A stretch of DNA of 7,762 bases from NCBI GenBank assembly GCA_047971145.1, contig JBKDZL010000022.1, positions 1 through 7,762 of the forward strand. The letters run 5' to 3'. Of the stretch, positions 1 through 5,836 are shown piece by piece; position 1 is the first letter of the stretch, and every line of letters begins with the position of its first letter. A program made the translations under genes and the position numbers. The notes under the pieces are model-generated. The model was given only the letters and a program-made list of their open reading frames with translations. It searched no databases and had not been told where the DNA came from. The stretch is from JBKDZL01 sp047971145 (lineage in GTDB: Bacteria > Bacillota_I > Bacilli_A > Erysipelotrichales > Erysipelotrichaceae).

Positions 1-444
1 AATTTAAGTGATAGCGAATTGATAGTAACTTTGATAATAATTGATTTAGTCGATAATAAACAATTGGTTAGTGTTAGTAATATCGAGAAAAGAAGCAATT
101 ATAAAATAAGTGAAATTAATAGTATTTTATATCAGTTACATGAAAAAAAATATCTACAAGTACAGGCCAATGGAAATAGTATTAAAGTAGATTTCACAGG
201 TTTATTTGAAGATAATAATATTAATCATCAAGAATATGGAAATATGATTAAAATATTTGAGGAAGAATTTGGTAGAACATTATCAGGAACTGAAGTAGAA
301 ACAATTGGTGTTTTTATCAGAAAATATTCTAAAGAAGATATTATTTATGCTCTTAGACAAGCTTTATTGAGTGGAGCTAAGAATACTAATTACATCAATA
401 AGGTCTTATTTAATAATAATGATAATGATAATGACAAAAAATAA
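1..444 (+). CDS. dnaD: DnaD-family replication initiation protein, 5' end outside window
   Basis: The frame is open from base 1, so the gene is cut by the left edge; 147 codons are visible before the TAA. The TTG at 19 is internal, not a start. The first visible residues (NLSDSEL, then a winged-helix-like stretch ending near LHEKKYLQV) resemble the DnaD N-terminal domain, which oligomerises and helps load the helicase at the origin. Visible residues about 78-140 (from YGNMIKIFEEEFGR to NYINKVLFN) match the DnaB_2/DnaD C-terminal DNA-binding domain, including a YIN..L version of the YxxxI motif. The protein ends in a short Asn/Asp/Lys tail (NNNDNDNDKK). The gene overlaps nth by 14 bases, indicating co-transcription and probably coupled translation. 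DnaD followed by Nth is a familiar order in Bacilli. The family is clear; whether the missing N-terminus is normal cannot be seen. Confidence 0.85.
   Translation, partial: NLSDSELIVTLIIIDLVDNKQLVSVSNIEKRSNYKISEINSILYQLHEKKYLQVQANGNSIKVDFTGLFEDNNINHQEYGNMIKIFEEEFGRTLSGTEVETIGVFIRKYSKEDIIYALRQALLSGAKNTNYINKVLFNNNDNDNDKK
415..433 (+). repeat. Short AAT/GATAAT tandem repeat at the dnaD-nth overlap
   Basis: AATAAT is followed by two exact GATAAT copies (421-426 and 427-432) and then GAC. The tract encodes the Asn/Asp tail of DnaD in one frame and the alternative ATG starts of nth (419, 425, 431) in another. A change of one 6-base unit would keep both frames. Confidence 0.6.
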
Positions 445-1069
445 AGCCGCAGATATTTTATCTGAATTAGAGATTTTATTGCCTTATGCTAGTTGCGAAT
501 TAGATTATCAGAGTGAATTTCAATTATTGATCGCTGTTGTTTTATCGGCACAAACTACTGATAAAAGAGTTAATATTGTTACAAAGAAATTATTTCAAAA
601 GTATGGTACAGCTGAAGAGCTAGCCCAAGCAAATTTTGATGATATTTTTTCATTAGTCAAGTCTTTAGGGCTAGCCAAAACCAAAGCACAGAACATTATT
701 GCGCTATCTAAGATGCTTATATCTAATTTTTCCAATGAAATACCTAAGACAATTGCCGAGTTGACCTTGTTAGCAGGGGTGGGGAGAAAAACTGCTAGTG
801 TAATGTTGGTAGAAGCTTTTAAAATACCCGCTATGCCGGTAGATACCCATGTAGAGCGAATAGCTAAACGTTTAGGCTTTGCTAATGAAAATGATGATAT
901 TAAAAAAGTTGAGAATAATCTTAAAAAAGTAATAGCAACTAATCGCTGGATCAAAGCTCATCATTTATTTATTCATTTTGGTCGTTATTATTGTTTAGCT
1001 AAAAAACCTTTGTGTGGCAATTGCAACTTTAAAGATTTTTGTCGATATTATAAAAAGAAAACCAACTAG
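431..1069 (+). CDS. nth: Endonuclease III (DNA glycosylase/AP lyase)
   Basis: This iron-sulfur base-excision repair enzyme removes oxidised pyrimidines and cleaves at abasic sites. The helix-hairpin-helix is LLAGVGRKTA (residues 113-122), with catalytic Lys120. The catalytic Asp138 lies in PVDTHVERIAKRLGF. The 4Fe-4S ligands are Cys188, Cys195, Cys198 and Cys204, in C-x6-C-x2-C-x5-C spacing. I chose the ATG at 431 because it gives 212 residues and puts Lys120 and Asp138 at the same numbers as in E. coli Nth (211 residues). In-frame ATGs at 419 and 425 would add only Met-Ile pairs. Shine-Dalgarno support is weak for all three (AAGG at 400-403), so coupling to dnaD, which ends at 444, is likely. 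The stop codon falls at the loop of the downstream terminator. Every key residue is present. Confidence 0.95.
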   Translation: MTKNKAADILSELEILLPYASCELDYQSEFQLLIAVVLSAQTTDKRVNIVTKKLFQKYGTAEELAQANFDDIFSLVKSLGLAKTKAQNIIALSKMLISNFSNEIPKTIAELTLLAGVGRKTASVMLVEAFKIPAMPVDTHVERIAKRLGFANENDDIKKVENNLKKVIATNRWIKAHHLFIHFGRYYCLAKKPLCGNCNFKDFCRYYKKKTN

Positions 1070-1081
1070 TAAGTTGGTTTT
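1058..1081. terminator. Bidirectional intrinsic terminator between nth and ponA
   Basis: A perfect 10-bp stem (1058-1067 with 1072-1081; AAAACCAACT against AGTTGGTTTT) closes a 4-base AGTA loop. It starts inside the last codons of nth, and the nth stop TAG (1067-1069) sits at the stem-loop junction. It ends 2 bases before the ponA stop triplet (1084-1086, minus strand). Read leftward, the stem is followed by a T-rich run (TTTTCTTTTT). Read rightward, the 3' arm ends in TTTT followed by AATTAA. This suits a shared terminator for two convergent genes, probably stronger in the ponA direction. Confidence 0.85.
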
Positions 1082-1083
1082 AA

Positions 1084-3660
1084 TTAATCAGTAGTTCCAT
1101 CAGGATCAGTATCTGGGTCGACTCCAGGATCGATAGGGTCGGGATTATCAGTTGGTGGTTGTACTGTTAATGGCATACAGATACTCTCACTTCTCATACT
1201 AGAAATTTTGCTAAATGCATAATAAGCACAAACTTCTAAGTTATTTGATGTTAACTCTTGAGAAGTTAAGGTGGCAGTGAAGCTATTCTTCTCAGAACTA
1301 ATAGTTTTAATTAGGGTATTAGTGTCACTATTTTTAATATCTAGATAATATTTTAGAGTACCAGCCCACCAAGTAATATGATTGCCTCGTGCTCCCCAAT
1401 ATTCTCTACCATCAAAAGTAACAGCAGTAGCATTAGGAGCTAGTGATAAATATTCGCTATTAGGGTAACTTGGTAATTGTACATTAATGCTAACTTTATT
1501 GGCGATAGTTTTACTGTCAATGCTAACATCATCCATAGCGATTGAACTTATTTCTGTCTTAGGGAAGGTTTTAAAGTTATAACCACTTTTTTTGTATAAA
1601 CCGCTCACTATATAATTAGGATCCATTCCTTCCACTGGTAGGTAATTTTCTGTATAGCCTTTAATTAGTTGAGCAGATTCTACGCCTTCAGGCATACTCA
1701 ATTCTTGAGGGTTTGTATAGATTGTTTCAAGTTTTGCCATTAGGGCATTGGTAATGCGTGCTGGTAATTGTAAGCCTGACAGATAAGAGTTGTAATAGGT
1801 ATTCTCACCAACAATACCCTTATCAAAACCTAACCATAGAGAAATAGTATATTCACTAGTTGAAGTCATTAACCAACGATCCTTAGCCCCATTAGATACT
1901 GGTAGTTGTAACTCAGCAGAAGCTTGAGTACCCCAATCTGAAGTGCCCGTTTTAGCATAAACTGGATAATTTTTAGCTAGTAGTCGATATTCATAGAACC
2001 AACGTCCATCGATATTTTCTTTAGTGAGAGTTGAAGCTAAGTAAGCAGCCTCGGCAGATAAAGCACGATGAGAACTTTTGTTAGCTTCTATGGTACTAGA
2101 ACCATTTAAAAACTCAATTCTTTGAATAGTAGTTGGCTCACTATAGACACCATAGTTCATAATGGTATTATATGCGGCAGCCATTTCTAAAGGGCTAGTG
2201 GTAAAGCTTCCAGCCCCCATAGCTTCCTGACCAGTATAATTTTCGGTAGTAACATTTTTGAAGCCTAAGCTATTCATATACTCAACAACACCTTCAATAC
2301 CAATCACTTCTACTGCTTTTTGCAATAACTCTACTGCGGGAACATTACGTGAGTCACCCATTGCTTCTTGTACTCTAATGATGCCTTTGTATTTGTTATT
2401 ATAATCTTCTACTCTAATTTGTGAGCGAGGAAAATAAATAGGGAAGTCATTGACATAGGAAGCTGTGGTTAAACCTAAATGTTCAAAGGCAAGAGCATAT
2501 GATAGAACTGGTTTGATAACAGAACCGGATTGTTTGGCCATATCGGTAGCTAAATTAAATACTCTTTGGCCACTATAATTTTTGCCGCCACCCACCGCAA
2601 TAATGTTGGCATTACTATCTAAGATAATCATGGCTGAGTCTAAATAGGCATGGGCTCCCATATCGATGCCATTATATTTATTATTTTGAATTTGTTCAAC
2701 TAGTGCTTGAGCACCAAGGTTTACTGAAGTATAAATATTAACTGGTGTTTCATAAGGGTCAATACCATACTTTTCAATCATTTCGCTAATAACTGTATCA
2801 ACATAACTTTGATAGGGAATGATATCACTGCTGTTTTGAGTGCTACTGAGTAATAAGTCTTCAACTTTAGTAGCCTTAGCTATTTCAGATTCAATCTCAC
2901 TAATGTATCCGTGTCTTACCATTAAATTTAAAACTGTATTTCTTCTTTGGGTAGCTAATTCTAGATTATAAAAAGGATTATAGGCATTTGGTGAATTAAT
3001 AACACCAGCAAGTAAAGCTGCTTCTGCTAAGCCTAAATTTTCCACTGATTTACCAAAGTAATATTTTGATGCCATTTGGATACCACGAGCTGGTCCACCA
3101 AAATTTATTTTATTTAAATAATTTACTAAAATTTCTTGTTTTGCTAATACTTTATCTAATTGCAGTGCCAAATTTATTTCTTGCAGTTTACGCTCAATAC
3201 TAACGACAAAGCCGCCACTTTCTTCTTCACTAGTAAAGTAAGTGTTTTTTACTAACTGCATTGTGAAGGTTGATCCACCCTGATCAAATGACATTGCAGC
3301 AATATTAGAGAAAATTGCACTGGTGAAGCGAGGAATATCAAAACCATTATGCTCAAAGAAGCGTGAATCCTCAACAGCAATAAAGGCATCAACAACACTT
3401 TGTGGTAATTGATTGTACTCAACATTTTCTCTTAATTCTTCACCAATATTCATGACTAAATTACCATCAGAATCATAAATTGATGATGCTTGATTACTAT
3501 CAAATAGTGACAAATCTAAATCAGGTGTTCGACTTAAAATGCCAACTAAAGTAACTGTTCCGAAGACTCCTATAATTAAAGTGATACTTAAAACAATAAT
3601 CATTACGATATTAAAAACTTCTTTTTTATTAATTTTTCTTTTTTTTGATTTTGTGCTCAT
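1084..3660 (-). CDS. ponA: Class A penicillin-binding protein (bifunctional transglycosylase/transpeptidase, PBP1A/PonA type)
   Basis: This membrane-anchored peptidoglycan synthase polymerises lipid II and cross-links stem peptides outside the cell. Its 858 residues comprise a short Lys-rich cytoplasmic tail (1-15), one membrane helix (about 16-42), a GT51 transglycosylase domain (about 60-260) and a penicillin-binding transpeptidase domain (about 335-645). GT51 motifs are EDSRFFEHNGFD with catalytic Glu97, GGSTFTMQLVKN (129-139) and RKLQE (157-161). Transpeptidase motifs are SVIK with nucleophile Ser380, SRN (437-439) and KTGT (570-573). A C-terminal region (about 700-835) looks like an extracellular beta-rich domain and ends in an Asp/Pro-rich tail (838-858). 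The ATG at 3660 follows AGGAG by 5 bases. It is second in an operon with recU, 8 bases after it, as in B. subtilis. All catalytic motifs are intact, so I expect an active enzyme. Confidence 0.95.
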   Translation of the reverse strand: MSTKSKKRKINKKEVFNIVMIIVLSITLIIGVFGTVTLVGILSRTPDLDLSLFDSNQASSIYDSDGNLVMNIGEELRENVEYNQLPQSVVDAFIAVEDSRFFEHNGFDIPRFTSAIFSNIAAMSFDQGGSTFTMQLVKNTYFTSEEESGGFVVSIERKLQEINLALQLDKVLAKQEILVNYLNKINFGGPARGIQMASKYYFGKSVENLGLAEAALLAGVINSPNAYNPFYNLELATQRRNTVLNLMVRHGYISEIESEIAKATKVEDLLLSSTQNSSDIIPYQSYVDTVISEMIEKYGIDPYETPVNIYTSVNLGAQALVEQIQNNKYNGIDMGAHAYLDSAMIILDSNANIIAVGGGKNYSGQRVFNLATDMAKQSGSVIKPVLSYALAFEHLGLTTASYVNDFPIYFPRSQIRVEDYNNKYKGIIRVQEAMGDSRNVPAVELLQKAVEVIGIEGVVEYMNSLGFKNVTTENYTGQEAMGAGSFTTSPLEMAAAYNTIMNYGVYSEPTTIQRIEFLNGSSTIEANKSSHRALSAEAAYLASTLTKENIDGRWFYEYRLLAKNYPVYAKTGTSDWGTQASAELQLPVSNGAKDRWLMTSTSEYTISLWLGFDKGIVGENTYYNSYLSGLQLPARITNALMAKLETIYTNPQELSMPEGVESAQLIKGYTENYLPVEGMDPNYIVSGLYKKSGYNFKTFPKTEISSIAMDDVSIDSKTIANKVSINVQLPSYPNSEYLSLAPNATAVTFDGREYWGARGNHITWWAGTLKYYLDIKNSDTNTLIKTISSEKNSFTATLTSQELTSNNLEVCAYYAFSKISSMRSESICMPLTVQPPTDNPDPIDPGVDPDTDPDGTTD

Positions 3661-3665
3661 AAATT

Positions 3666-3670
3666 CTCCT
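3666..3670 (-). promoter_or_regulatory. ponA Shine-Dalgarno overlapping the recU stop
   Basis: On the minus strand AGGAG precedes the ponA ATG by 5 bases. Its AG is also the end of the recU TAG stop (3669-3671). A ribosome ending recU therefore sits on the ponA ribosome binding site, suggesting coupled translation. Confidence 0.8.
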
Positions 3671-4265
3671 ATATATTATATATTTTATCAATGATACAAA
3701 GGTAATCAATTCTAGGATTAAATTTCATTGGTATTAAAGCTGCCTCTTTTTTTATCCATTGATAAGGAATAGATTTCCTTTTATTATTTTTAATGAACTC
3801 TAGTAGTTTTTCAGTAATTAATAAATAGTCCTCACTAAAACTAGAGAATCTAATTATAACAAAACTTATCCCTTTTTGTTTATTTATTATCTTTAAATGT
3901 TCAATTTGATGCTGATGAATGGAGTTGAGGGGAAAAGCGGTTTTAGATTTTGTTTCTTTGGCTTCAAAGTCTAAGTATTTCCCTTGATAAATGCCGTTAT
4001 AATCAGTGGTTGATGGCTCAACATAATAAGCTTCTGTGATTTTTGCGCTTTGTCTGTTGGGATAATCAACTTTTACAATTTGGATAGGAGTTGGCTTTTT
4101 ATAAATTGCGGCTATTTCCATATCTAAATAGTATTGATTCGTTATTTTTAAATCTTTTTCTAGTGACATTCCTCTATTACTATAAGTTCTGTTATTTGTT
4201 TTTTTACTTATATCTGAATTCTTTTTAGAATTAGGGTAATTAATTACTTTTTTCACAATAGACAT
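3669..4265 (-). CDS. recU: Holliday junction resolvase RecU
   Basis: RecU cleaves four-way DNA junctions during recombination and modulates RecA in Gram-positive bacteria. From the ATG at 4265 the protein has 198 residues and closely resembles B. subtilis RecU (206). Landmarks are YSNRGMSLE (28-36, Arg31), KKPTPIQIVKVDYP (56-69), STTDYNG (85-91) with metal-binding Asp88, YLDFEAKETK (97-106) with Glu101 and Lys103, FPLNSIHQHQIEHL (111-124), and a C-terminal PRIDYLCIIDKIY. The active-site residues of the family are present. Start choice is uncertain: a TTG at 4292 adds an unlikely hydrophobic leader, and a GTG at 4256 would give 195 residues. None of the three has a convincing ribosome binding site. 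It leads the recU-ponA operon and shares its promoter region with gpsB on the other strand. Confidence 0.93.
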   Translation of the reverse strand: MSIVKKVINYPNSKKNSDISKKTNNRTYSNRGMSLEKDLKITNQYYLDMEIAAIYKKPTPIQIVKVDYPNRQSAKITEAYYVEPSTTDYNGIYQGKYLDFEAKETKSKTAFPLNSIHQHQIEHLKIINKQKGISFVIIRFSSFSEDYLLITEKLLEFIKNNKRKSIPYQWIKKEAALIPMKFNPRIDYLCIIDKIYNI

Positions 4266-4287
4266 TATACTTAAAATATAGTATAAT
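4259..4287 (+). promoter_or_regulatory. SigA-type promoter for the gpsB transcript
   Basis: TAGACA (4259-4264) is separated by exactly 17 bases from a consensus TATAAT (4282-4287), so transcription should start near 4294, about 64 bases before the gpsB ATG. The -35 element overlaps the recU ATG (4263-4265 on the other strand). This is the only strong promoter I see for the whole rightward gene set. Confidence 0.75.
4264..4287. repeat. Interrupted palindrome inside the divergent promoter
   Basis: Perfect 8-base arms ATTATACT (4264-4271) and AGTATAAT (4280-4287) flank an 8-base A/T spacer. Each arm supplies a TATAAT on one strand. The element lies over the -10 region and spacer of the gpsB promoter. 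It could be an operator, or simply the product of two facing -10 elements; I see no candidate regulator gene nearby. Confidence 0.6.
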
Positions 4288-4292
4288 TGCAA
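4264..4292 (-). promoter_or_regulatory. Candidate promoter for recU-ponA, mirror image of the gpsB promoter
   Basis: On the minus strand TTGCAA (4292-4287) precedes TATAAT (4269-4264) by 17 bases. The predicted transcription start would be near 4256-4257, just inside the annotated recU ATG and at an in-frame GTG (4256-4254). An alternative -10, TATACT (4285-4280), would give an 8-base leader before the ATG but has no matching -35. Either choice leaves recU nearly or fully leaderless. Confidence 0.4.
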
Positions 4293-4346
4293 AAAGAATA
4301 GGTTGGGATATTGATTTTTTGTAATGGATGTCTTACACTAAGAGAT

Positions 4347-4353
4347 AGGTGAT
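4347..4353 (+). promoter_or_regulatory. gpsB Shine-Dalgarno
   Basis: AGGTGAT lies 4 bases before the ATG at 4358. The in-frame GTG at 4349 is part of this site, which argues for the ATG as the true start. Confidence 0.8.
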
Positions 4354-4357
4354 AAAT

Positions 4358-5281
4358 ATGGAAAATAAAGTTAATTTAACAGCGGTAGAAATTTATAACA
4401 AAGACTTTACTGAAGTCGATAAAGGTTATAACACAGAAGAAGTAAATGCAATTTTAGATTTAATTATTGAAGATTATCAATTTTTTGAGAATTTTAAAAA
4501 TAAGTTAAATGAACTGCAAATCCTTAATATTGATCTAACTGAAAAAAATGAAAATTTAAATCGTGAAAGAGAAGAATTTTTTGAAAAATCTAAATCTTTA
4601 TCAATTGAATTAGAAGAAGAAAAAAAACGTTATATTGATTTACAAAAACAATTAAGTGATAATGAAGCCGCTTTAATTGCTGAGAAAGAAAAGGGTGCAG
4701 CTATTAATATGGCAGAACTAGAAACTTTGAAGCAAAAAAATCATGAATTAAATGATCAAATAATTGAGAAAAACCAAAATATTAAAGATAATCAAAGTTA
4801 TATCTCTAATATTGAGTTGAAACTTAACGCTCTAGAGCCGGTGCAAACTAAGGCGAACGAATTAGCTAACGCTAAAGCGACGTTGGAGCAATTATTAGAA
4901 GAAAAAAATCAAGAAATACTATCTAATACCCAGGTTATTGATAGTCTTAATAGTAAATTAACAGAGTTAGATAGTGCTAATAATAAAGTTAATGAATATT
5001 CAAATAAAATTGAAAGTTTAGAATTAGAAACTTCTGAACTAAAAACAGCACTTACAACTAAAGATGAACATATTGACAATTTAGAGAATCAATATAAAGA
5101 GGCTAATGATATGGTTAATACTTTAGAAAACCGTATTATTGAAATGAATTATGAGGGTATTATTGCTGAAGTAAAAGAATTTAGAGATGAAATTATTAGA
5201 ATTGGTTCCATCAATGAAGAGCTATCAACTCAAGTTAATGAATTAACAGAATTAAATGAAAAATCAAAAGAAGAAGCTTAA
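4358..5281 (+). CDS. gpsB: GpsB/DivIVA-family division protein with long coiled coil, ended early by an in-frame TAA
   Basis: The first 60 residues match the DivIVA/GpsB membrane-binding dimer domain: LTAVEIYNKDF (7-17), KGYNTEEVN (22-30), then ILDLIIEDY (32-40). In B. subtilis, GpsB couples division and elongation by binding PBP1. The remaining residues (about 43-302) are Glu/Lys/Leu/Asn-rich and almost free of Pro and Gly, giving a long coiled coil where B. subtilis GpsB (98 residues in all) has a short linker. The frame stops at TAA 5279-5281 after 307 residues. The same frame then continues for 64 sense codons to a GpsB-type C-terminal domain (entered separately), so this is a truncated or interrupted version of a 371-residue protein. 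The truncated product keeps the membrane and dimer domain but would lose the C-terminal oligomerisation segment. The family call is good from both ends; the effect of the stop is unknown. Confidence 0.85.
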   Translation: MENKVNLTAVEIYNKDFTEVDKGYNTEEVNAILDLIIEDYQFFENFKNKLNELQILNIDLTEKNENLNREREEFFEKSKSLSIELEEEKKRYIDLQKQLSDNEAALIAEKEKGAAINMAELETLKQKNHELNDQIIEKNQNIKDNQSYISNIELKLNALEPVQTKANELANAKATLEQLLEEKNQEILSNTQVIDSLNSKLTELDSANNKVNEYSNKIESLELETSELKTALTTKDEHIDNLENQYKEANDMVNTLENRIIEMNYEGIIAEVKEFRDEIIRIGSINEELSTQVNELTELNEKSKEEA

Positions 5282-5476
5282 AATTATGAAACAGTTATTT
5301 CTGAGAAAGAAAAGTTAGTTGAAAGTTTGAGTGCAGAATTAGAAGGTTATAAAACAAGATCAAGTGAATTAGAAGATAAGCTTTCACAAGAAAAAACAGC
5401 ACCAGTCTCATCAGCTCACTTAGAGTTATTAAAGCGCTTATCTAGATTAGAACAAAAAGTTTACGGAAGAGAGTAA
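5282..5476 (+). pseudogene. gpsB: Cut-off C-terminal part of gpsB, in frame after the TAA
   Basis: These are 64 sense codons in exactly the gpsB frame, ending in TAA (5474-5476). The coiled-coil character continues (SEKEKLVESLSAELEGY) through a short linker (KTAPVSSAH) to LELLKRLSRLEQKVYGRE. That closely matches the C-terminus of B. subtilis GpsB (ILKRLSNLEKHVFG). No in-frame ATG or GTG exists here, and the TTG at 5327 has no ribosome binding site, so independent translation is unlikely. The amino-acid pattern is undamaged, so the stop is either very recent, a sequencing error, or read through. It abuts rnpB, with 4 bases between the final stop and the RNA's first helix. Confidence 0.85.
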
Positions 5477-5752
5477 TAAACTTTGACATTCGGACAATCG
5501 CTGGGAAACTAGAGGAAAGTCCATGCTCGCACAGTCTGAGATGATTGTAGTGTTTGTGCCAGATGAAAAAATAAATCTGGGTAGGAAACTAACGGCGACG
5601 ATACTCCTAAGGTTAATACTATGGAGCTAGTCCTAAGGTGCCACAGTGACGTAGTCTTTAGGAAACTAAAGAGTGGAACGAGGTAAACCCCTCAAGCGAG
5701 AAACCCAAATTTGGTAGGGGAACTCTTAAAAGTGAAATGAAACTAATAAGAG

Positions 5753-5770
5753 ACTATACTTTAGTATAGT
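5753..5770 (+). other. Hairpin within rnpB
   Basis: ACTATAC (5753-5759) pairs with GTATAGT (5764-5770) around a TTTA loop. It sits just before GATAAATGATTG, where B. subtilis rnpB also has a hairpin (ACAGAA/TTCTGT). It is an internal RNase P helix, not a terminator: no T run follows and the conserved 3' part of the RNA is still to come. Confidence 0.7.
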
Positions 5771-5782
5771 AGATAAATGATT

Positions 5783-5799
5783 GTCCCTGGTAACAGGAC
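5783..5799 (+). other. Minimal P15-like hairpin with GGTAA loop in rnpB
   Basis: GTC and CTG (5783-5789, with one extra C) pair with CAG and GAC (5794-5799) around a GTAA tetraloop. The GGT here (5789-5791) occupies the place of the L15 GGU that binds the tRNA 3' CCA end in other RNase P RNAs. B. subtilis has a much longer P15-P18 arm at this point. The assignment to P15 is inferred by position. Confidence 0.5.
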
Positions 5800-5821
5800 A
5801 GAACATGGCTTATAGAATGTC

Positions 5822-5826
5822 AAAGG
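5822..5826 (+). promoter_or_regulatory. pgsA Shine-Dalgarno candidate overlapping the RNase P P1 helix
   Basis: AAAGG is 10 bases before the pgsA ATG, and its first four bases belong to the 3' strand of the rnpB closing helix (5816-5825). It is the only candidate in the 11-base gap region. When the RNA is folded the site would be paired. Confidence 0.55.
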
Positions 5827-5836
5827 TTATAAAAAT

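Larger units (their letters stand above)
5481..5825 (+). ncRNA. rnpB: RNase P RNA, bacterial type B
   Basis: This is the catalytic RNA that matures tRNA 5' ends. The ends are set by the P1 helix: 5481-5490 (CTTTGACATT) pairs perfectly with 5816-5825 (AATGTCAAAG). Conserved landmarks in order are AGAGGAAAGTCCATGCTCGC (5511-5530, 5' strand of P4), a CCACAGTGACG block (from 5641), the GTGGAACGAGGTAAACCCCT block followed by AAACCCAAATTTGGTAGGGG (5701-5720), and ACAGAACATGGCTTATAGAA (5798-5817, 3' strand of P4). The layout matches B. subtilis rnpB. At about 345 nt it is shorter than the roughly 400 nt of B. subtilis, mostly from a reduced P15-P18 region. I see no promoter of its own and no terminator; it lies between gpsB and pgsA, apparently within one transcript, and would then need processing at both ends. 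Confidence 0.97.

Noticed and set aside
595..954. Minus-strand open frame of 119 codons inside nth
   Set aside because: It is the antisense shadow of a clearly functional nth with all catalytic residues; no ribosome binding site or family resemblance.
4324..4341. Five-codon upstream frame (ATG to TAA) in the gpsB leader
   Set aside because: It ends 5 bases before the gpsB Shine-Dalgarno, but it has no ribosome binding site of its own and shows no leader-peptide codon pattern or attenuator hairpin.
5319..5353. Possible rnpB promoter (TTGAAA or TTGAGT with TATAAA)
   Set aside because: Spacing is 15 or more than 20 bases, the match is poor, and the start would be over 100 bases before the RNA.
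5753..5770. Hairpin read as a terminator after gpsB/rnpB
   Set aside because: It is an internal RNase P helix with no T run, and the conserved 3' strand of P4 and P1 follow.
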